From an uncultured Pelagibacteraceae bacterium (GTDB lineage Bacteria > Pseudomonadota > Alphaproteobacteria > Pelagibacterales > Pelagibacteraceae): DNA of 64,000 nt. This document shows positions 19,953-29,278 of this stretch, one piece after another. The stretch covers positions 62,001 to 126,000 of the forward strand of contig CACHEF010000004.1 in NCBI GenBank assembly GCA_902578775.1, given 5' to 3'. How positions within the stretch are numbered: the first letter of the stretch is position 1; each line of letters begins with the position of its first letter. A model generated the notes under the pieces. That model made no database searches, was not told the origin of the DNA, and worked only from the letters and a program-made list of their open reading frames with translations. The position numbers were made by a program, and so were the translations under genes.

Positions 19953-22900
19953 TTATAATTTTGTTGGCATAGGTTTATTTTGGTCAATATTATACTTTTT
20001 TATAGCTTCCTCTGCATATTTAGACGCAATAAGTTGCTCTTTGGCTAAAATACTTAACCCATAAGTAACTATATGCTCTTTATCAACTTCAAAAAATTTT
20101 CTTAAATTTTTTCTTGTATCACTTCTACCAAAACCATCAGTCCCTAACGAATAAAAACTTTTGTTAATATATGGTCTAATTTGATCTGAATTAATTTTCA
20201 TATAATCTGATGCTGCCAGTATAGGTCCCTCAGTTTTTGCTAAACATTTATCAACATAAGTTTTTTTTGGCTCTTTGTCGGGATTTAAAAGATTGAACCT
20301 TTCAACTTCTAAACCATCTCTTCTCAATTCATTAAAACTTGTAACACTCCAAACTTCGCTATCTATATGATAATCTTTTTGCAAAATCTCTGCACCAGCT
20401 ATCATTTCTCTTAAAATTGTACCAGAGCCTAAAAACTGAATTTTAATTTTTTTATATTTATTAAATTCTTTAACTTTATACATTCCTTTTAAAATTCCTT
20501 CTTCACAAAATTTATCCTTAGGCATTGCAGGGTGAGGATAGTTTTCATTCATAGTTGTTATATAATAAAATATATTTTCTTTCTTTTCATACATCCTTCT
20601 CAACCCCTCTCTAAAAATAACAGCAAGTTCATAATGAAACGTTGGATCGTATGAAATACAATTTGGTATTGTAGATGCCATTAGATGACTGTGACCGTCC
20701 TGATGTTGTAATCCTTCACCTGCTAGAGTTGTTCTGCCTGCTGTAGCACCTATTAAAAATCCTCTAGATTGACTGTCTGCACCCGCCCAAGCAAGGTCAC
20801 CAATTCTTTGAAACCCAAACATTGAGTAAAAAAGATAAATTGGTATCATTTCAATGTCATGGTTTGTGTAAGAAGTGCCTGCAGCTATCCAAGAGGACAT
20901 TGCTCCTGCTTCTGTAATTCCTTCCTCTAAAACTTGTCCACTTTTGTCCTCTCTATACGAACTTATTTGAGCTGAATCTTCTGGTTCATACTTTTGACCT
21001 TCATGTGCATAAATACCAACTTTTTGGAAAAAACCTTCCATACCAAATGTTCTAGCTTCATCAGGAATGATAGGAACCAATCTTGGTGCAACATTTTTAT
21101 CTCTTAATAAATTTGTTAACATTCTAACTAATGCCATTGTAGTAGACATTTCTTTAGAACCCGTTGATTCTTTCATATTATCAAAAATATTTTTAGGAGG
21201 AGCTTTAATTGGCTTTGCATAAGTAGTTCTCTCTGGAATAAATCCTCCAAGTTGAAGCCTTTTTTCTTTAATATATTTTATTTCTGGAGAATTTTGATCT
21301 GGCTTATAATACTCAATATTTTTTACTTGTTGATCTGTTAAAGGAACATCAAATCTATCTCTATAATACATTAGATCATCTACATCTAGCTTCTTTGTTT
21401 GGTGTGTTGTGTTTACACTTTCTCCACTTTTACCCATGCCATAACCCTTAATGGTTTTAGCTATTACAACTGTTGGGCTTCCTATATTTTTTGACGCTTT
21501 GTCATAAGCTGCAAAAACTTTATGTGGATCATGACCACCTCTATTCAATCTCCAAATATCTTTATCTGATAGGCTTGATACTAAATTAATAGTTTCTGGA
21601 TATTTACCAAAAAATTTATCCCTAACATAAGCCCCATCCCTTGCTTTCATCGCTTGATACTCACCGTCTACTGTTTCATTCATAGTTTTGATAAGATGGC
21701 CTGTCTTATCATTTGCCAATAGTGGATCCCAATAAGAGCCCCAAATCACCTTAATTACGTTCCATCCGGCGCCTCTAAAAATTCCCTCTAACTCTTGTAT
21801 TATTTTTCCATTACCTCGCACTGGTCCGTCTAATCTTTGTAAGTTACAGTTAACTACAAATATCAAATTATCTAATTTTTCTCTTGCAGCTAGGCCAATT
21901 GCTCCTAAAGATTCTGGTTCATCCATTTCTCCATCACCTAGAAATGCCCAAACTTTTCTTCCTTCATTTTTAATTAAACCTCTATTAATTAAATACTTCA
22001 TGTATCTTGCTTGATATATTGCTAACATAGGACCTAATCCCATTGATACAGTTGGAAACTGCCAAAAGTTTGGCATTAACCAAGGATGAGGATAAGAAGA
22101 TAATCCACCTGGGTTAACCTCTTGTCTAAAACTATCTAGTTGTTTTTCATTAAGTCTTCCCTCAAGAAATGCCCTTGCATACATACCAGGTGCACTATGT
22201 CCTTGAAAATAAACTAAATCTCCACCAAATTTATTATTCTTTGCTCTCCAAAAATGGTTCATTCCAACATCATATAATGTGGCTGCAGATGCGAATGTTC
22301 CAATGTGACCTCCTAGTTCAGGAAATTTCTTATTTGCTCGTACTACCATCGCTGCAGCATTCCATCTAATTAATGATCTAATTCTTCTCTCAATATTTTG
22401 GTCTCCATTAGACTTCTTTTCCTCACTGACTGGAATTGTATTAATGTAAGGAGTATTTTGAGTGTAAGGAATTCTAGCACCTTCCATATAAGCTTTATCA
22501 ATTAATTCTTTAATCAAGTAATGAGCTCTTTGTTTACCATCTTTTTTAATAACTGCAGATAAAGATTCTAGCCAATCATTTGTCTCTAAAGAATCTAAAT
22601 CACCCTCTTTAGCAACTTGTATTAATTGAGATTTTTCTTTTTTAATTTTGTTTTCTTGTTCTAGAGTTTTCCCTAAAGCATTTTCTGCCTCTTGAATTAA
22701 GTTTTCAGTGTCTTTTGGTATTATCTTTGATTTTGATAATGGTTGGTTCGATTTTAATACACTTAGAATTAGATCACCCTTTGAAACTTTATCCCCAATT
22801 TTTACTTTAATTGAATTTATTTTGCCAGAAATATTTGAGGGTATTTCTACGCTAGACTTATCACTTTCAATTGTTACAACCGGATCACTTTTTTTTATTT

Positions 22901-22982
22901 CCTGTCCTTCTTTAACTAAAATCTCAATTACCTCTACATTTTCAAAGTCGCCAATATCAGGAACGAATAATTTTTCACTCAT
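19953..22982 (-). CDS. aceE: Pyruvate dehydrogenase E1, homodimeric type, with N-terminal lipoyl domain
   Basis: Thiamin-diphosphate enzyme that decarboxylates pyruvate and acetylates lipoyl groups. Residues from about 130 to 1009 align by eye with E. coli-type AceE, including GDGEMDEPESLGAIGLAARE and CNLQRLDGPVRGNG for ThDP/Mg binding, and GRTTLAGEGLQHQDGHSHL. Unusually, residues 1-75 form a complete lipoyl domain (lipoyl lysine in ESDKSSVEIP) joined by a roughly 50-residue linker. The total of 1009 exceeds the usual 890 by that amount. The domain closely resembles the one on AceF. The open frame continues from the lipoyl domain into E1 with no stop, so this is one polypeptide. Confidence 0.96.
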   Translation of the reverse strand: MSEKLFVPDIGDFENVEVIEILVKEGQEIKKSDPVVTIESDKSSVEIPSNISGKINSIKVKIGDKVSKGDLILSVLKSNQPLSKSKIIPKDTENLIQEAENALGKTLEQENKIKKEKSQLIQVAKEGDLDSLETNDWLESLSAVIKKDGKQRAHYLIKELIDKAYMEGARIPYTQNTPYINTIPVSEEKKSNGDQNIERRIRSLIRWNAAAMVVRANKKFPELGGHIGTFASAATLYDVGMNHFWRAKNNKFGGDLVYFQGHSAPGMYARAFLEGRLNEKQLDSFRQEVNPGGLSSYPHPWLMPNFWQFPTVSMGLGPMLAIYQARYMKYLINRGLIKNEGRKVWAFLGDGEMDEPESLGAIGLAAREKLDNLIFVVNCNLQRLDGPVRGNGKIIQELEGIFRGAGWNVIKVIWGSYWDPLLANDKTGHLIKTMNETVDGEYQAMKARDGAYVRDKFFGKYPETINLVSSLSDKDIWRLNRGGHDPHKVFAAYDKASKNIGSPTVVIAKTIKGYGMGKSGESVNTTHQTKKLDVDDLMYYRDRFDVPLTDQQVKNIEYYKPDQNSPEIKYIKEKRLQLGGFIPERTTYAKPIKAPPKNIFDNMKESTGSKEMSTTMALVRMLTNLLRDKNVAPRLVPIIPDEARTFGMEGFFQKVGIYAHEGQKYEPEDSAQISSYREDKSGQVLEEGITEAGAMSSWIAAGTSYTNHDIEMIPIYLFYSMFGFQRIGDLAWAGADSQSRGFLIGATAGRTTLAGEGLQHQDGHSHLMASTIPNCISYDPTFHYELAVIFREGLRRMYEKKENIFYYITTMNENYPHPAMPKDKFCEEGILKGMYKVKEFNKYKKIKIQFLGSGTILREMIAGAEILQKDYHIDSEVWSVTSFNELRRDGLEVERFNLLNPDKEPKKTYVDKCLAKTEGPILAASDYMKINSDQIRPYINKSFYSLGTDGFGRSDTRKNLRKFFEVDKEHIVTYGLSILAKEQLIASKYAEEAIKKYNIDQNKPMPTKL

Positions 22983-23004
22983 TTTTTTACTTATACACTA
23001 AAAA

Positions 23005-23048
23005 TTTATAATAATTTGAAATTTTCGTCACAATTTGTACGAAATTTG
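23005..23048 (-). promoter_or_regulatory. Putative aceE-aceF promoter with overlapping inverted repeat
   Basis: On the minus strand, TTGTGA (23033-23028), a 17-bp spacer and TATAAA (23010-23005) form a plausible sigma-70 promoter 23 bp before the aceE ATG. An inverted repeat TTTCGT...ACGAAA (23023-23044), embedded in two GAAATTT direct repeats, spans the -35 element, so it could be a repressor site. It does not resemble the gammaproteobacterial PdhR site. The rest of 22983-23172 holds nothing convincing. Confidence 0.4.
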
Positions 23049-23172
23049 AACAATCTTAGCTAAGAGTAATATTTTATGTTAAAAAAATTAATGTTATTAG
23101 TTTTAATGAATAAAGATTCAAGTCATCTAGATAGCAGGTTCTGGGTCCAAAAAATTCTTTTAGAAAAAAAAT

Positions 23173-24348
23173 TTAAATTCTTTCAATACAAATAGCTATT
23201 CCCATTCCGCCACCTATGCAAAGAGTGGCACATCCCTTAGATTTATTCTGTCTGAGCATTTCATAAATTAGCGTAACTAAAATTCTTGCTCCAGATGCAC
23301 CAATAGGATGGCCTAAAGCTATAGCGCCTCCATTAACATTTACTTTTTTTTTATCAATATTAAGCTCTCTAATTACCGCAATACTTTGAGCTGCAAAAGC
23401 CTCATTAATTTCAAATAAATCTATATCATCAATTTTCCAATTTGCTTTCTTTAAAGCAGATTTTACAGCACCAATAGGGCCTAATCCCATTAATGATGGC
23501 TCAACTCCAACTGATGACCAAGAAATTATTTTTACCATTGGTTTTAAAGATTTTTTTTTAACTTCATCTAAAGACGAAAGAACTAAAGCTGCTGCTCCAT
23601 CATTAATACCTGAAGAATTTCCTGCAGTTACTGTTCCATTTTTTTTAAAGGTAGGTTTTAATTTTTTTAAATCTTCAATTTTTAATTTTTCTCTAGGATG
23701 TTCGTCTTTGTTGAAAGAATAATCCGTTAATTTAACTTTAACTAATTCATCATAAAACTTTTTTTGCTTTAAACTAAACTGAGCTTTAATTTGAGATTGT
23801 AAAGCAAATTCATCTTGTTCTTGTCTTGAAATTTTAAATTTATTAGCAATATTTTCAGCAGTAACACCCATATGATAATTATAAAATGCATCAATCAGAC
23901 CATCATAAATCATGGTATCAGTTAATTTATCTTTAGATAATTTTTTTTTATTTCCATATAATAATGCATGGGGTGCTAAAGACATATTTTCTTGACCACC
24001 ACAAATTATATATTTTGCTTCATTAAGTTTGATAGTTTGAAATCCGGATATAACTGACCTTAAACCAGAGCCACAAACTTGATTGACAAGATGTGCTGGT
24101 ATTGACTTTGGCAACCCTGCATTAACTGCGGCTTGTCGAGCTGGATTTTGTCCTGTTCCAGCGGTTAAAACTTGTCCCATGATCACCTCATCAATTTCTG
24201 ATTTATCTATATGAGAACGATTAATTACTTCTTTTATAACTATTGAACCTAATTGATCTGCTTTAATTTGTTTTAAAGAACCTTTATAACTGCCGATTGG
24301 AGTTCTAACAGCAGCAATTATTACAACTTCGTTAAATTTACTAGTCAT
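23173..24348 (-). CDS. Acetyl-CoA acetyltransferase (thiolase)
   Basis: Condenses two acetyl-CoA to acetoacetyl-CoA, or runs the reverse thiolysis. The 391 residues are normal for the biosynthetic thiolase (AtoB/PhaA) group. The acylated cysteine is in [11 protein letters not shown] (about residue 90), a conserved histidine lies in [18 protein letters not shown], and the second cysteine is in [13 protein letters not shown] near the C-terminus. NEAFAAQ is also present. No phaB or phaC gene is in the window, so a role in PHB synthesis is unsupported. Ketone-body, mevalonate-like or fatty-acid degradation roles are all possible. Confidence 0.93.
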   Translation of the reverse strand: MTSKFNEVVIIAAVRTPIGSYKGSLKQIKADQLGSIVIKEVINRSHIDKSEIDEVIMGQVLTAGTGQNPARQAAVNAGLPKSIPAHLVNQVCGSGLRSVISGFQTIKLNEAKYIICGGQENMSLAPHALLYGNKKKLSKDKLTDTMIYDGLIDAFYNYHMGVTAENIANKFKISRQEQDEFALQSQIKAQFSLKQKKFYDELVKVKLTDYSFNKDEHPREKLKIEDLKKLKPTFKKNGTVTAGNSSGINDGAAALVLSSLDEVKKKSLKPMVKIISWSSVGVEPSLMGLGPIGAVKSALKKANWKIDDIDLFEINEAFAAQSIAVIRELNIDKKKVNVNGGAIALGHPIGASGARILVTLIYEMLRQNKSKGCATLCIGGGMGIAICIERI

Positions 24349-24421
24349 TTTTAGAATATGTTTTTCAACAAATTACATTAAAAAGTGATAATACTATATA
24401 GTTAAAAATTATAAACAATCA

Positions 24422-24498
24422 GCACCTCTAGCTCAATTGGATAGAGCGGCTGACTACGGATCAGCAGGTTGAGGGTTCGACTCCTTCGAGGTGCGCCA
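24422..24498 (+). tRNA. tRNA-Arg (anticodon ACG)
   Basis: A full cloverleaf is visible. The acceptor stem is GCACCTC/GAGGTGC, the D arm GCTC...GAGC, and the anticodon stem GCTGA/TCAGC encloses loop CTACGGA with anticodon ACG. The T arm is GAGGG TTCGACT CCTTC with one G-T pair, and CCA is encoded. The ACG anticodon is normally edited to ICG and reads CGU, CGC and CGA. The gene lies between the divergently placed thiolase and PaaI genes. No attachment-site duplication or integrase is seen beside it. Confidence 0.98.
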
Positions 24499-24509
24499 TA
24501 AGAAATACT

Positions 24510-24608
24510 ATGATAAATAAGTTTTTTAAAGTATCATTACAAAATTCGATTGTTATCTTTTTTATCTTCATCATTGCAATATTAATAATTTTAACAATCA
24601 TTTTATAA
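24510..24608 (+). CDS. Hypothetical 32-residue single-span membrane peptide
   Basis: This ORF, below the track cut-off, reads MINKFFKVSLQNSIVIFFIF, continues with an almost pure Ile/Leu/Phe segment and stops at TAA. Layout is a short basic N-terminus followed by one transmembrane helix of about 20 residues, as in known bacterial mini-membrane proteins. It begins 11 bp after tRNA-Arg and ends 4 bp before the PaaI thioesterase ATG. AT-rich DNA favours Ile/Phe-rich chance ORFs and no Shine-Dalgarno is visible, so confidence is low. Confidence 0.35.
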   Translation: MINKFFKVSLQNSIVIFFIFIIAILIILTIIL

Positions 24609-24612
24609 ATAT

Positions 24613-25017
24613 ATGGACAATAATTACGAACAAATCAGCAAAAAACCTGGATTTATAAAACATAATGGAGGTTTGCTATTTAGAAATGTTTCTGAAAACG
24701 AGTTTGAGTTTAAATCAATAGTAAATGAAAATCATTTAAATAACTTAGGAATAACACATGGCGGTTATCTTGCTGCTTTAATTGATGCTGGGGCAGGGAC
24801 ATCAGCTCATCGTGTTGCAGATAATGTGCCTTGTGTAACTATTTCTTTAGATCTAAAATTTATAGGTGCCTCTAAAGTAGGAGATGAAATTATTGGCAAA
24901 ACTAAAATACTAAAAAAAACAAATACACTAATTTTTTTATTTTGTGAATTGAGTTGTAATAATAAGATTTTAGCATCAGCTTCTGGTATTTGGAAAATGC
25001 TTAAAGCAAAATCTTAG
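24613..25017 (+). CDS. PaaI-family hotdog thioesterase
   Basis: Acyl-CoA thioesterase of the hotdog fold. The 134 residues carry the family segment THGGYLAALIDAGAG, with the HGG motif and the acidic residue on the central helix, followed by the beta-strand VTISLDLKFIGA. Typical substrates are medium-chain or aryl acyl-CoAs; which one applies here is unknown. It may be read together with tRNA-Arg and the small membrane ORF upstream. The 174 bp downstream (25018-25191) hold only AT-rich DNA and a 23-residue ORF that I do not support. Confidence 0.85.
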   Translation: MDNNYEQISKKPGFIKHNGGLLFRNVSENEFEFKSIVNENHLNNLGITHGGYLAALIDAGAGTSAHRVADNVPCVTISLDLKFIGASKVGDEIIGKTKILKKTNTLIFLFCELSCNNKILASASGIWKMLKAKS

Positions 25018-25191
25018 TATTATGAACTTTGCGTATAACTTTTTTATAAAACTTTAAATTAAGAAGAATTAATTAAATTTAAATAAAATGAGAACATTTA
25101 TGACTACGATTCGGCCATGTTTTAGACTATTTTTGTTCTTTAACACCAACAATATCTAGTAGACGAAAAAAAAAATATACCAAAGATAGAT

Positions 25192-27672
25192 ATGATAAAA
25201 AATAAAATTACTGCTGTGCTAGGACCAACTAATACTGGAAAAACTCATCTAGCTATTGAAACCATGCTCTCTTTTGAAAATGGAATGATTGGTTTTCCAC
25301 TAAGATTATTGGCACGAGAAGTATACGATAAAGTAATTAAAAAAATTAATTTAGATAAAGTAGCTTTAATTACAGGTGAGGAAAAGATTATACCATCTAA
25401 TGCAAAATATTTTCTATGTACTGTAGAGTCAATGCCAATCAATAAAGATTTAGAATTTGTGGGAGTTGATGAAATTCAGATGTGTGCTGATCATGAACGA
25501 GGGCATATTTTTACTGATCGTTTATTAAATATGAGAGGAAATAAGTTAACAATGCTGATGGGATCTAGCACCATTAAAAAAATTATTTCAAAATTAAATG
25601 ATGATGTTGAATTTATTAATCGTGAAAGATTATCAAAGCTTACGTATGAAGGTCACAAAAAAATTTCAAGGATAAGTAGAAAAACTGCTATAATAGCTTT
25701 TTCCGCTGAAGAAGTTTATGCAATTGCTGAATTGATTAGAAGACAGAAAGGTGGTGCTGCAATCGTAATGGGCTCATTGAGTCCTAAAACTAGGAATGCA
25801 CAAGTAGAGTTATATCAATCAGGAGATGTTGATTTTTTAGTTGCAACAGATGCTATTGGAATGGGAATAAATATGGATTTAGATTATATTTATTTTTCAA
25901 ACTTAAAAAAATTTGATGGTAAAAAACTCAGAAAATTAAACCTATCTGAGATAGGACAAATCGCTGGAAGAGCAGGACGATATCTTAATGATGGTAGTTT
26001 TGGTATTACAGGTGAATGCAAAGAGATAAATTCTGATGAAGTTGATTTGATAGAGAATCATAAATTTGAGGAAATTAGAACTTTATTTTGGAGAAATTCT
26101 GATCTTAATTTTAATAATCCTCAAAGTTTAATAAAATCTTTAGATGAAAAACCACAACGAGAATGGTTAAGAAAAATTAATGAGTGTGAGGATGAAAAAG
26201 CATTAAAATATTTTCTAAGAGATAAAAATTTTGAAAATATTAATTTAGACAACAAAACACTTAATTTACTTTGGGAATGTTGTCAGATACCTAACTTCGT
26301 TAAAAAAACTTATGGAAACCACTATGAAGTAATAGAAAATGTATTTAAATTTTTATCAAGTGAAAAAGGCAAAATAACCAACGAATTTATGAGATTGCAG
26401 CTCATGAAATTGGATAAATTGGATGGAAATGTAGATTCTTTATCAAATAGAATTGCAAATGTTAGAACTTGGTCATATGTTTCGAATAAAAATAATTGGA
26501 TTGAAAATCAAGAATATTGGATAGAAAAAACAAAAATATTAGAAGATAAACTTTCAGATAGACTACATGAGGAACTTACAAAAACTTTTATTGATAAAAG
26601 AGCTAGTATTCTTGCCAGAGGCTTAAAACAAGATATGGAATTTAAAACAGAAATTATGGAAAATAATGATGTTAAGATTGATGACCAGTTTATAGGAAAA
26701 ATAAATGGTCTTAAATTAGAGTTAGACCTTAAAAAAGGTGCTTTAGAAACTGATATTAAATCATTAAAAAAGGCGGCAAGACAAACAATTGGGCCAGAAT
26801 TAGAAAAAAGAATTCAGAATATAATCGATACAGGTTTAATTGAGCTTAACAACGACTTTAAAATTTATTGGAATAATTTTTCAATAGCAAAACTAACATC
26901 GGGTAATGATTATTTAAATCCAAATTTTGAGTTAATAGTTGACGACATCATTCAACAAGATCAGAGGCTCAAACTTAGTTTATTTATAAAAAAATGGATA
27001 AAAAATAAAATAAATACAGTTTTACGAAGCCTGATTGATTTAAAAAATCTTAAAGATAAGAACTCTTCAATAAAAGCTTTAGCATATCAACTATATGAAA
27101 ATAATGGAGTGCTTAAAAGAGAAGATGTTTTTGAGTATTTAAAAAATTTGGCACAAAACGATAGGAAAATTTTAAGAGACCTGGGAGTTAAATTTGGAAG
27201 ATATCATATTTTCTTACATAAATTGATTAAACCGGAACCAGTAACAATTAGAACTTTGTTATGGAAAAATTATCATCAAAAATATTTTAAACTTAAACCT
27301 CCAGTATTCGGCTTAAATTTTATACATGATATTAATAATAATAATAAAAACTTCATGTTACTTTGTGGGTTTGAAAAATTTGATAATTTTTATATAAGGA
27401 TTGATATTTTAGAAAGATTGTTTGTGCAAATAATTAACTCTGGAAATGAAGAAAATAAAGAGATTAAATTAATTCCTGAAATGTTGAATCTTTTAGGCTG
27501 TAGTAAAGAAAATTTTAAAAAAGTAATACAAAAAATGAGCTACAAAATTATAGAAAAAAATGGAGATATATACTTTAAGTATTCTCCTAAGAAAAAATTT
27601 AAAAAAACATTTAGTAAAAATACTAAAAAAGAAAATCCATTTAATATATTAAAAAAATTAAACTTTAATTAA
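25192..27672 (+). CDS. Suv3-like ATP-dependent RNA helicase
   Basis: Superfamily 2 (Ski2-related) helicase of the SUV3 group, the family whose mitochondrial member works with the RNA degradosome. Walker A is GPTNTGKTHLAIE, the DEIQM box stands in place of DEAD/DEVH, motif V is ATDAIGMGINMDLDYIYFSN and motif VI is QIAGRAGRY. The N-terminal 330 residues hold the helicase core. The remaining 500 are helical, with a lysine-rich tail (KKKFKKTFSKNTKKEN) that may bind RNA. It heads an operon with TerB-like, FdxA and CarD genes; only 3 bp separate it from the TerB gene. Confidence 0.92.
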   Translation: MIKNKITAVLGPTNTGKTHLAIETMLSFENGMIGFPLRLLAREVYDKVIKKINLDKVALITGEEKIIPSNAKYFLCTVESMPINKDLEFVGVDEIQMCADHERGHIFTDRLLNMRGNKLTMLMGSSTIKKIISKLNDDVEFINRERLSKLTYEGHKKISRISRKTAIIAFSAEEVYAIAELIRRQKGGAAIVMGSLSPKTRNAQVELYQSGDVDFLVATDAIGMGINMDLDYIYFSNLKKFDGKKLRKLNLSEIGQIAGRAGRYLNDGSFGITGECKEINSDEVDLIENHKFEEIRTLFWRNSDLNFNNPQSLIKSLDEKPQREWLRKINECEDEKALKYFLRDKNFENINLDNKTLNLLWECCQIPNFVKKTYGNHYEVIENVFKFLSSEKGKITNEFMRLQLMKLDKLDGNVDSLSNRIANVRTWSYVSNKNNWIENQEYWIEKTKILEDKLSDRLHEELTKTFIDKRASILARGLKQDMEFKTEIMENNDVKIDDQFIGKINGLKLELDLKKGALETDIKSLKKAARQTIGPELEKRIQNIIDTGLIELNNDFKIYWNNFSIAKLTSGNDYLNPNFELIVDDIIQQDQRLKLSLFIKKWIKNKINTVLRSLIDLKNLKDKNSSIKALAYQLYENNGVLKREDVFEYLKNLAQNDRKILRDLGVKFGRYHIFLHKLIKPEPVTIRTLLWKNYHQKYFKLKPPVFGLNFIHDINNNNKNFMLLCGFEKFDNFYIRIDILERLFVQIINSGNEENKEIKLIPEMLNLLGCSKENFKKVIQKMSYKIIEKNGDIYFKYSPKKKFKKTFSKNTKKENPFNILKKLNFN

Positions 27673-27675
27673 TCA

Positions 27676-28089
27676 ATGTTTTCCAATAAAAAAAAAGAAA
27701 AAAATAGAGAGTCCGATTTTGTAAAAATTGGCGCATTACTTATTCATGCAGCTAGAATCGATGAGAATTACTCCAAAGAAGAAGAAGAAATTATTAGAAA
27801 AACGTTATTAAATCTTGGTGCAAATAAGAATGACTTAGAATCCTTAATGACTAAAGCAAAACAATGTGAGAATGACTCAAATCAAATATTAGATTTTACA
27901 AGAGAAATTAAAAATCTTGAAGAAATAAATAAGATTAAGATAATAAAATCACTTTGGGAAATTATCTATTCAAATAAAGATGCAGATATTTATGAGACAA
28001 ATTTAATGAGAAGACTTGCAGGACTACTTTATATTGACAGTAAAACCATGGGAGATATTAAAGATAAAATTGAGAAAGATAATTTATAA
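27676..28089 (+). CDS. TerB-like helical domain protein
   Basis: Cytosolic all-helical protein of the tellurite-resistance TerB superfamily; molecular function unknown. The 137 residues show the family pattern of an N-terminal helix ([22 protein letters not shown]), a second helix pair, and a repeat of the acidic motif near [20 protein letters not shown], which resembles the metal-binding acidic cluster of TerB domains. In many alphaproteobacteria an S4-type RNA-binding gene stands between the helicase and FdxA; here the TerB-like gene takes that place. Its stop overlaps the fdxA start (TAATG). Confidence 0.8.
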   Translation: MFSNKKKEKNRESDFVKIGALLIHAARIDENYSKEEEEIIRKTLLNLGANKNDLESLMTKAKQCENDSNQILDFTREIKNLEEINKIKIIKSLWEIIYSNKDADIYETNLMRRLAGLLYIDSKTMGDIKDKIEKDNL

Positions 28090-28415
28090 TGACATATATT
28101 GTAAATGACAAATGTATCAAATGTAAACTTACGGACTGTGTTGATGTGTGTCCGGTGGATTGCTTTTACGAAGGTAAAAATATGCTTGTAATTAAACCGG
28201 ATGAGTGTATAGATTGTGGCGTTTGTGAGCCTGAGTGTCCAGTTAGCGCTATCACCGCAGATACAGAGCCAGGCAGCGAAAAATGGTTAGAAATCAATAA
28301 GCAATATTCTGAAATCTGGCCCAATATAAGTGAAAAAAAAGATCCGCCATTGGATCACGAAAAATTTAAAGATGAACAAAATAAGTTTGAAAAATATTTT
28401 AAAGAAAACCTTTAA
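28089..28415 (+). CDS. fdxA: Ferredoxin FdxA (7Fe-8S type)
   Basis: Small electron carrier with two iron-sulfur clusters. The 108 residues contain two cysteine sets: [18 protein letters not shown] and [12 protein letters not shown]. This spacing (3Fe-4S plus 4Fe-4S) and the C-terminal acidic/aromatic extension ([17 protein letters not shown]) are typical of alphaproteobacterial FdxA. It overlaps the TerB-like gene by 1 bp and its last 44 bp overlap the start of carD. Its electron donor and acceptor are not known. Confidence 0.95.
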   Translation: MTYIVNDKCIKCKLTDCVDVCPVDCFYEGKNMLVIKPDECIDCGVCEPECPVSAITADTEPGSEKWLEINKQYSEIWPNISEKKDPPLDHEKFKDEQNKFEKYFKENL

Positions 28416-29274
28416 AAAAAAACCTACTAAAAATAAAAAAAAAAAAGTTGTTTTAAAAAAAACAACTAAAAGCAAAAAAACAAAAAAAAATTTACCAAAA
28501 AAAAAAGTAAATAAAGTTTTAAACAAAAAAATATCTAAAGTTAAAAAGATTGATAACAAAAAAACAACAAGTAAAACTTTACGAAACAATGAAGAAAAAA
28601 CTGAAAATTTAAGAATATCAAAGAGTAATGAGGTAAAACCGGAAATAAAAAAAGTAAAAAAACAAGATTCTGAAAAAAAACAGTACAAAGTAAAAGATTA
28701 TATTGTTTATCCAAAACATGGCGTTGGTCAAATTACAGAATTTAAAAAGATTAATATTGGTGGTATTGATGTTGAAACCTACATTATTAAGTTTGATAAA
28801 GATAAAGCAAATGGAATGGTTCCTGTTAATAAACAATCTCATCTCAGACCATTAGCAACCATTAATCAAGTTAATAAATGTATCTCTATTTTAAAGAGTA
28901 AACCTAAAATTAAGAGGTCAATGTGGAGTAGAAGAGCTCAAGAATACGAAACAAAAATATCTTCTGGAAAAATTTATGAATTAGCTGAAGTTGTAAGAGA
29001 TTTAAATAAAGGTGATGACCTTATGGTTGATCAATCTTACAGTGAAAGACAATTATTCGAAAAAGCATATGAAAGAATTTTATCTGAATTCCAAATAGTA
29101 CTTGGTTTTTCTTTAGAGGATACTCAAAAAAAACTTGATAAAGCGCTAAAAAGAAATTTAGGTGGAGGACAGCAGCCCCCAGCTGCGGTTACACCTTCTA
29201 AAACTTCTGCAGATGAATTACCTACAGAAGAGCCGATAAATGATGCTGATGTAAATGATCCAATTGATGATTAA
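28372..29274 (+). CDS. carD: CarD-family transcriptional regulator with long Lys-rich N-terminal tail
   Basis: CarD proteins bind the RNA polymerase beta subunit and stabilise open complexes. The CarD interaction domain starts near [17 protein letters not shown], and the helical DNA-binding part covers [20 protein letters not shown] to LDKALKRN. Before it lies a roughly 100-residue tail made almost only of Lys, Thr, Asn and Val (for example [15 protein letters not shown]). After it lies a Pro/Asp/Glu-rich end. The track start is 28330, deep inside fdxA; I prefer the ATG at 28372 (MNKISLKN, 300 residues). CarD is usually about 160-190 residues, so the tail is an addition. Confidence 0.9.
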   Translation: MNKISLKNILKKTFKKKPTKNKKKKVVLKKTTKSKKTKKNLPKKKVNKVLNKKISKVKKIDNKKTTSKTLRNNEEKTENLRISKSNEVKPEIKKVKKQDSEKKQYKVKDYIVYPKHGVGQITEFKKINIGGIDVETYIIKFDKDKANGMVPVNKQSHLRPLATINQVNKCISILKSKPKIKRSMWSRRAQEYETKISSGKIYELAEVVRDLNKGDDLMVDQSYSERQLFEKAYERILSEFQIVLGFSLEDTQKKLDKALKRNLGGGQQPPAAVTPSKTSADELPTEEPINDADVNDPIDD

Positions 29275-29278
29275 AAAA

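Noticed and set aside
23076-23195. 39-codon plus-strand ORF starting MLKKLMLLVLMNKD
   Set aside because: It runs into the 3' end of the thiolase gene on the other strand, has no SD, and shows only a short Leu-rich start expected by chance.
24422-24498. tRNA-Arg as an integration site of a genomic island
   Set aside because: No integrase, no direct repeat of the tRNA 3' end and no compositional shift were seen nearby.
25089-25160. 23-codon ORF MRTFMTTIRPCFRLF upstream of the Suv3 helicase
   Set aside because: No SD, no recognisable pattern, and its stop is 32 bp before the helicase ATG; could be leader DNA.
28287-28842. Minus-strand ORFs of 133 and 74 residues opposite carD
   Set aside because: Phe/Leu-rich mirror images of the Lys-rich AAA/AAG tract of carD; no motifs, and they overlap confirmed plus-strand genes.
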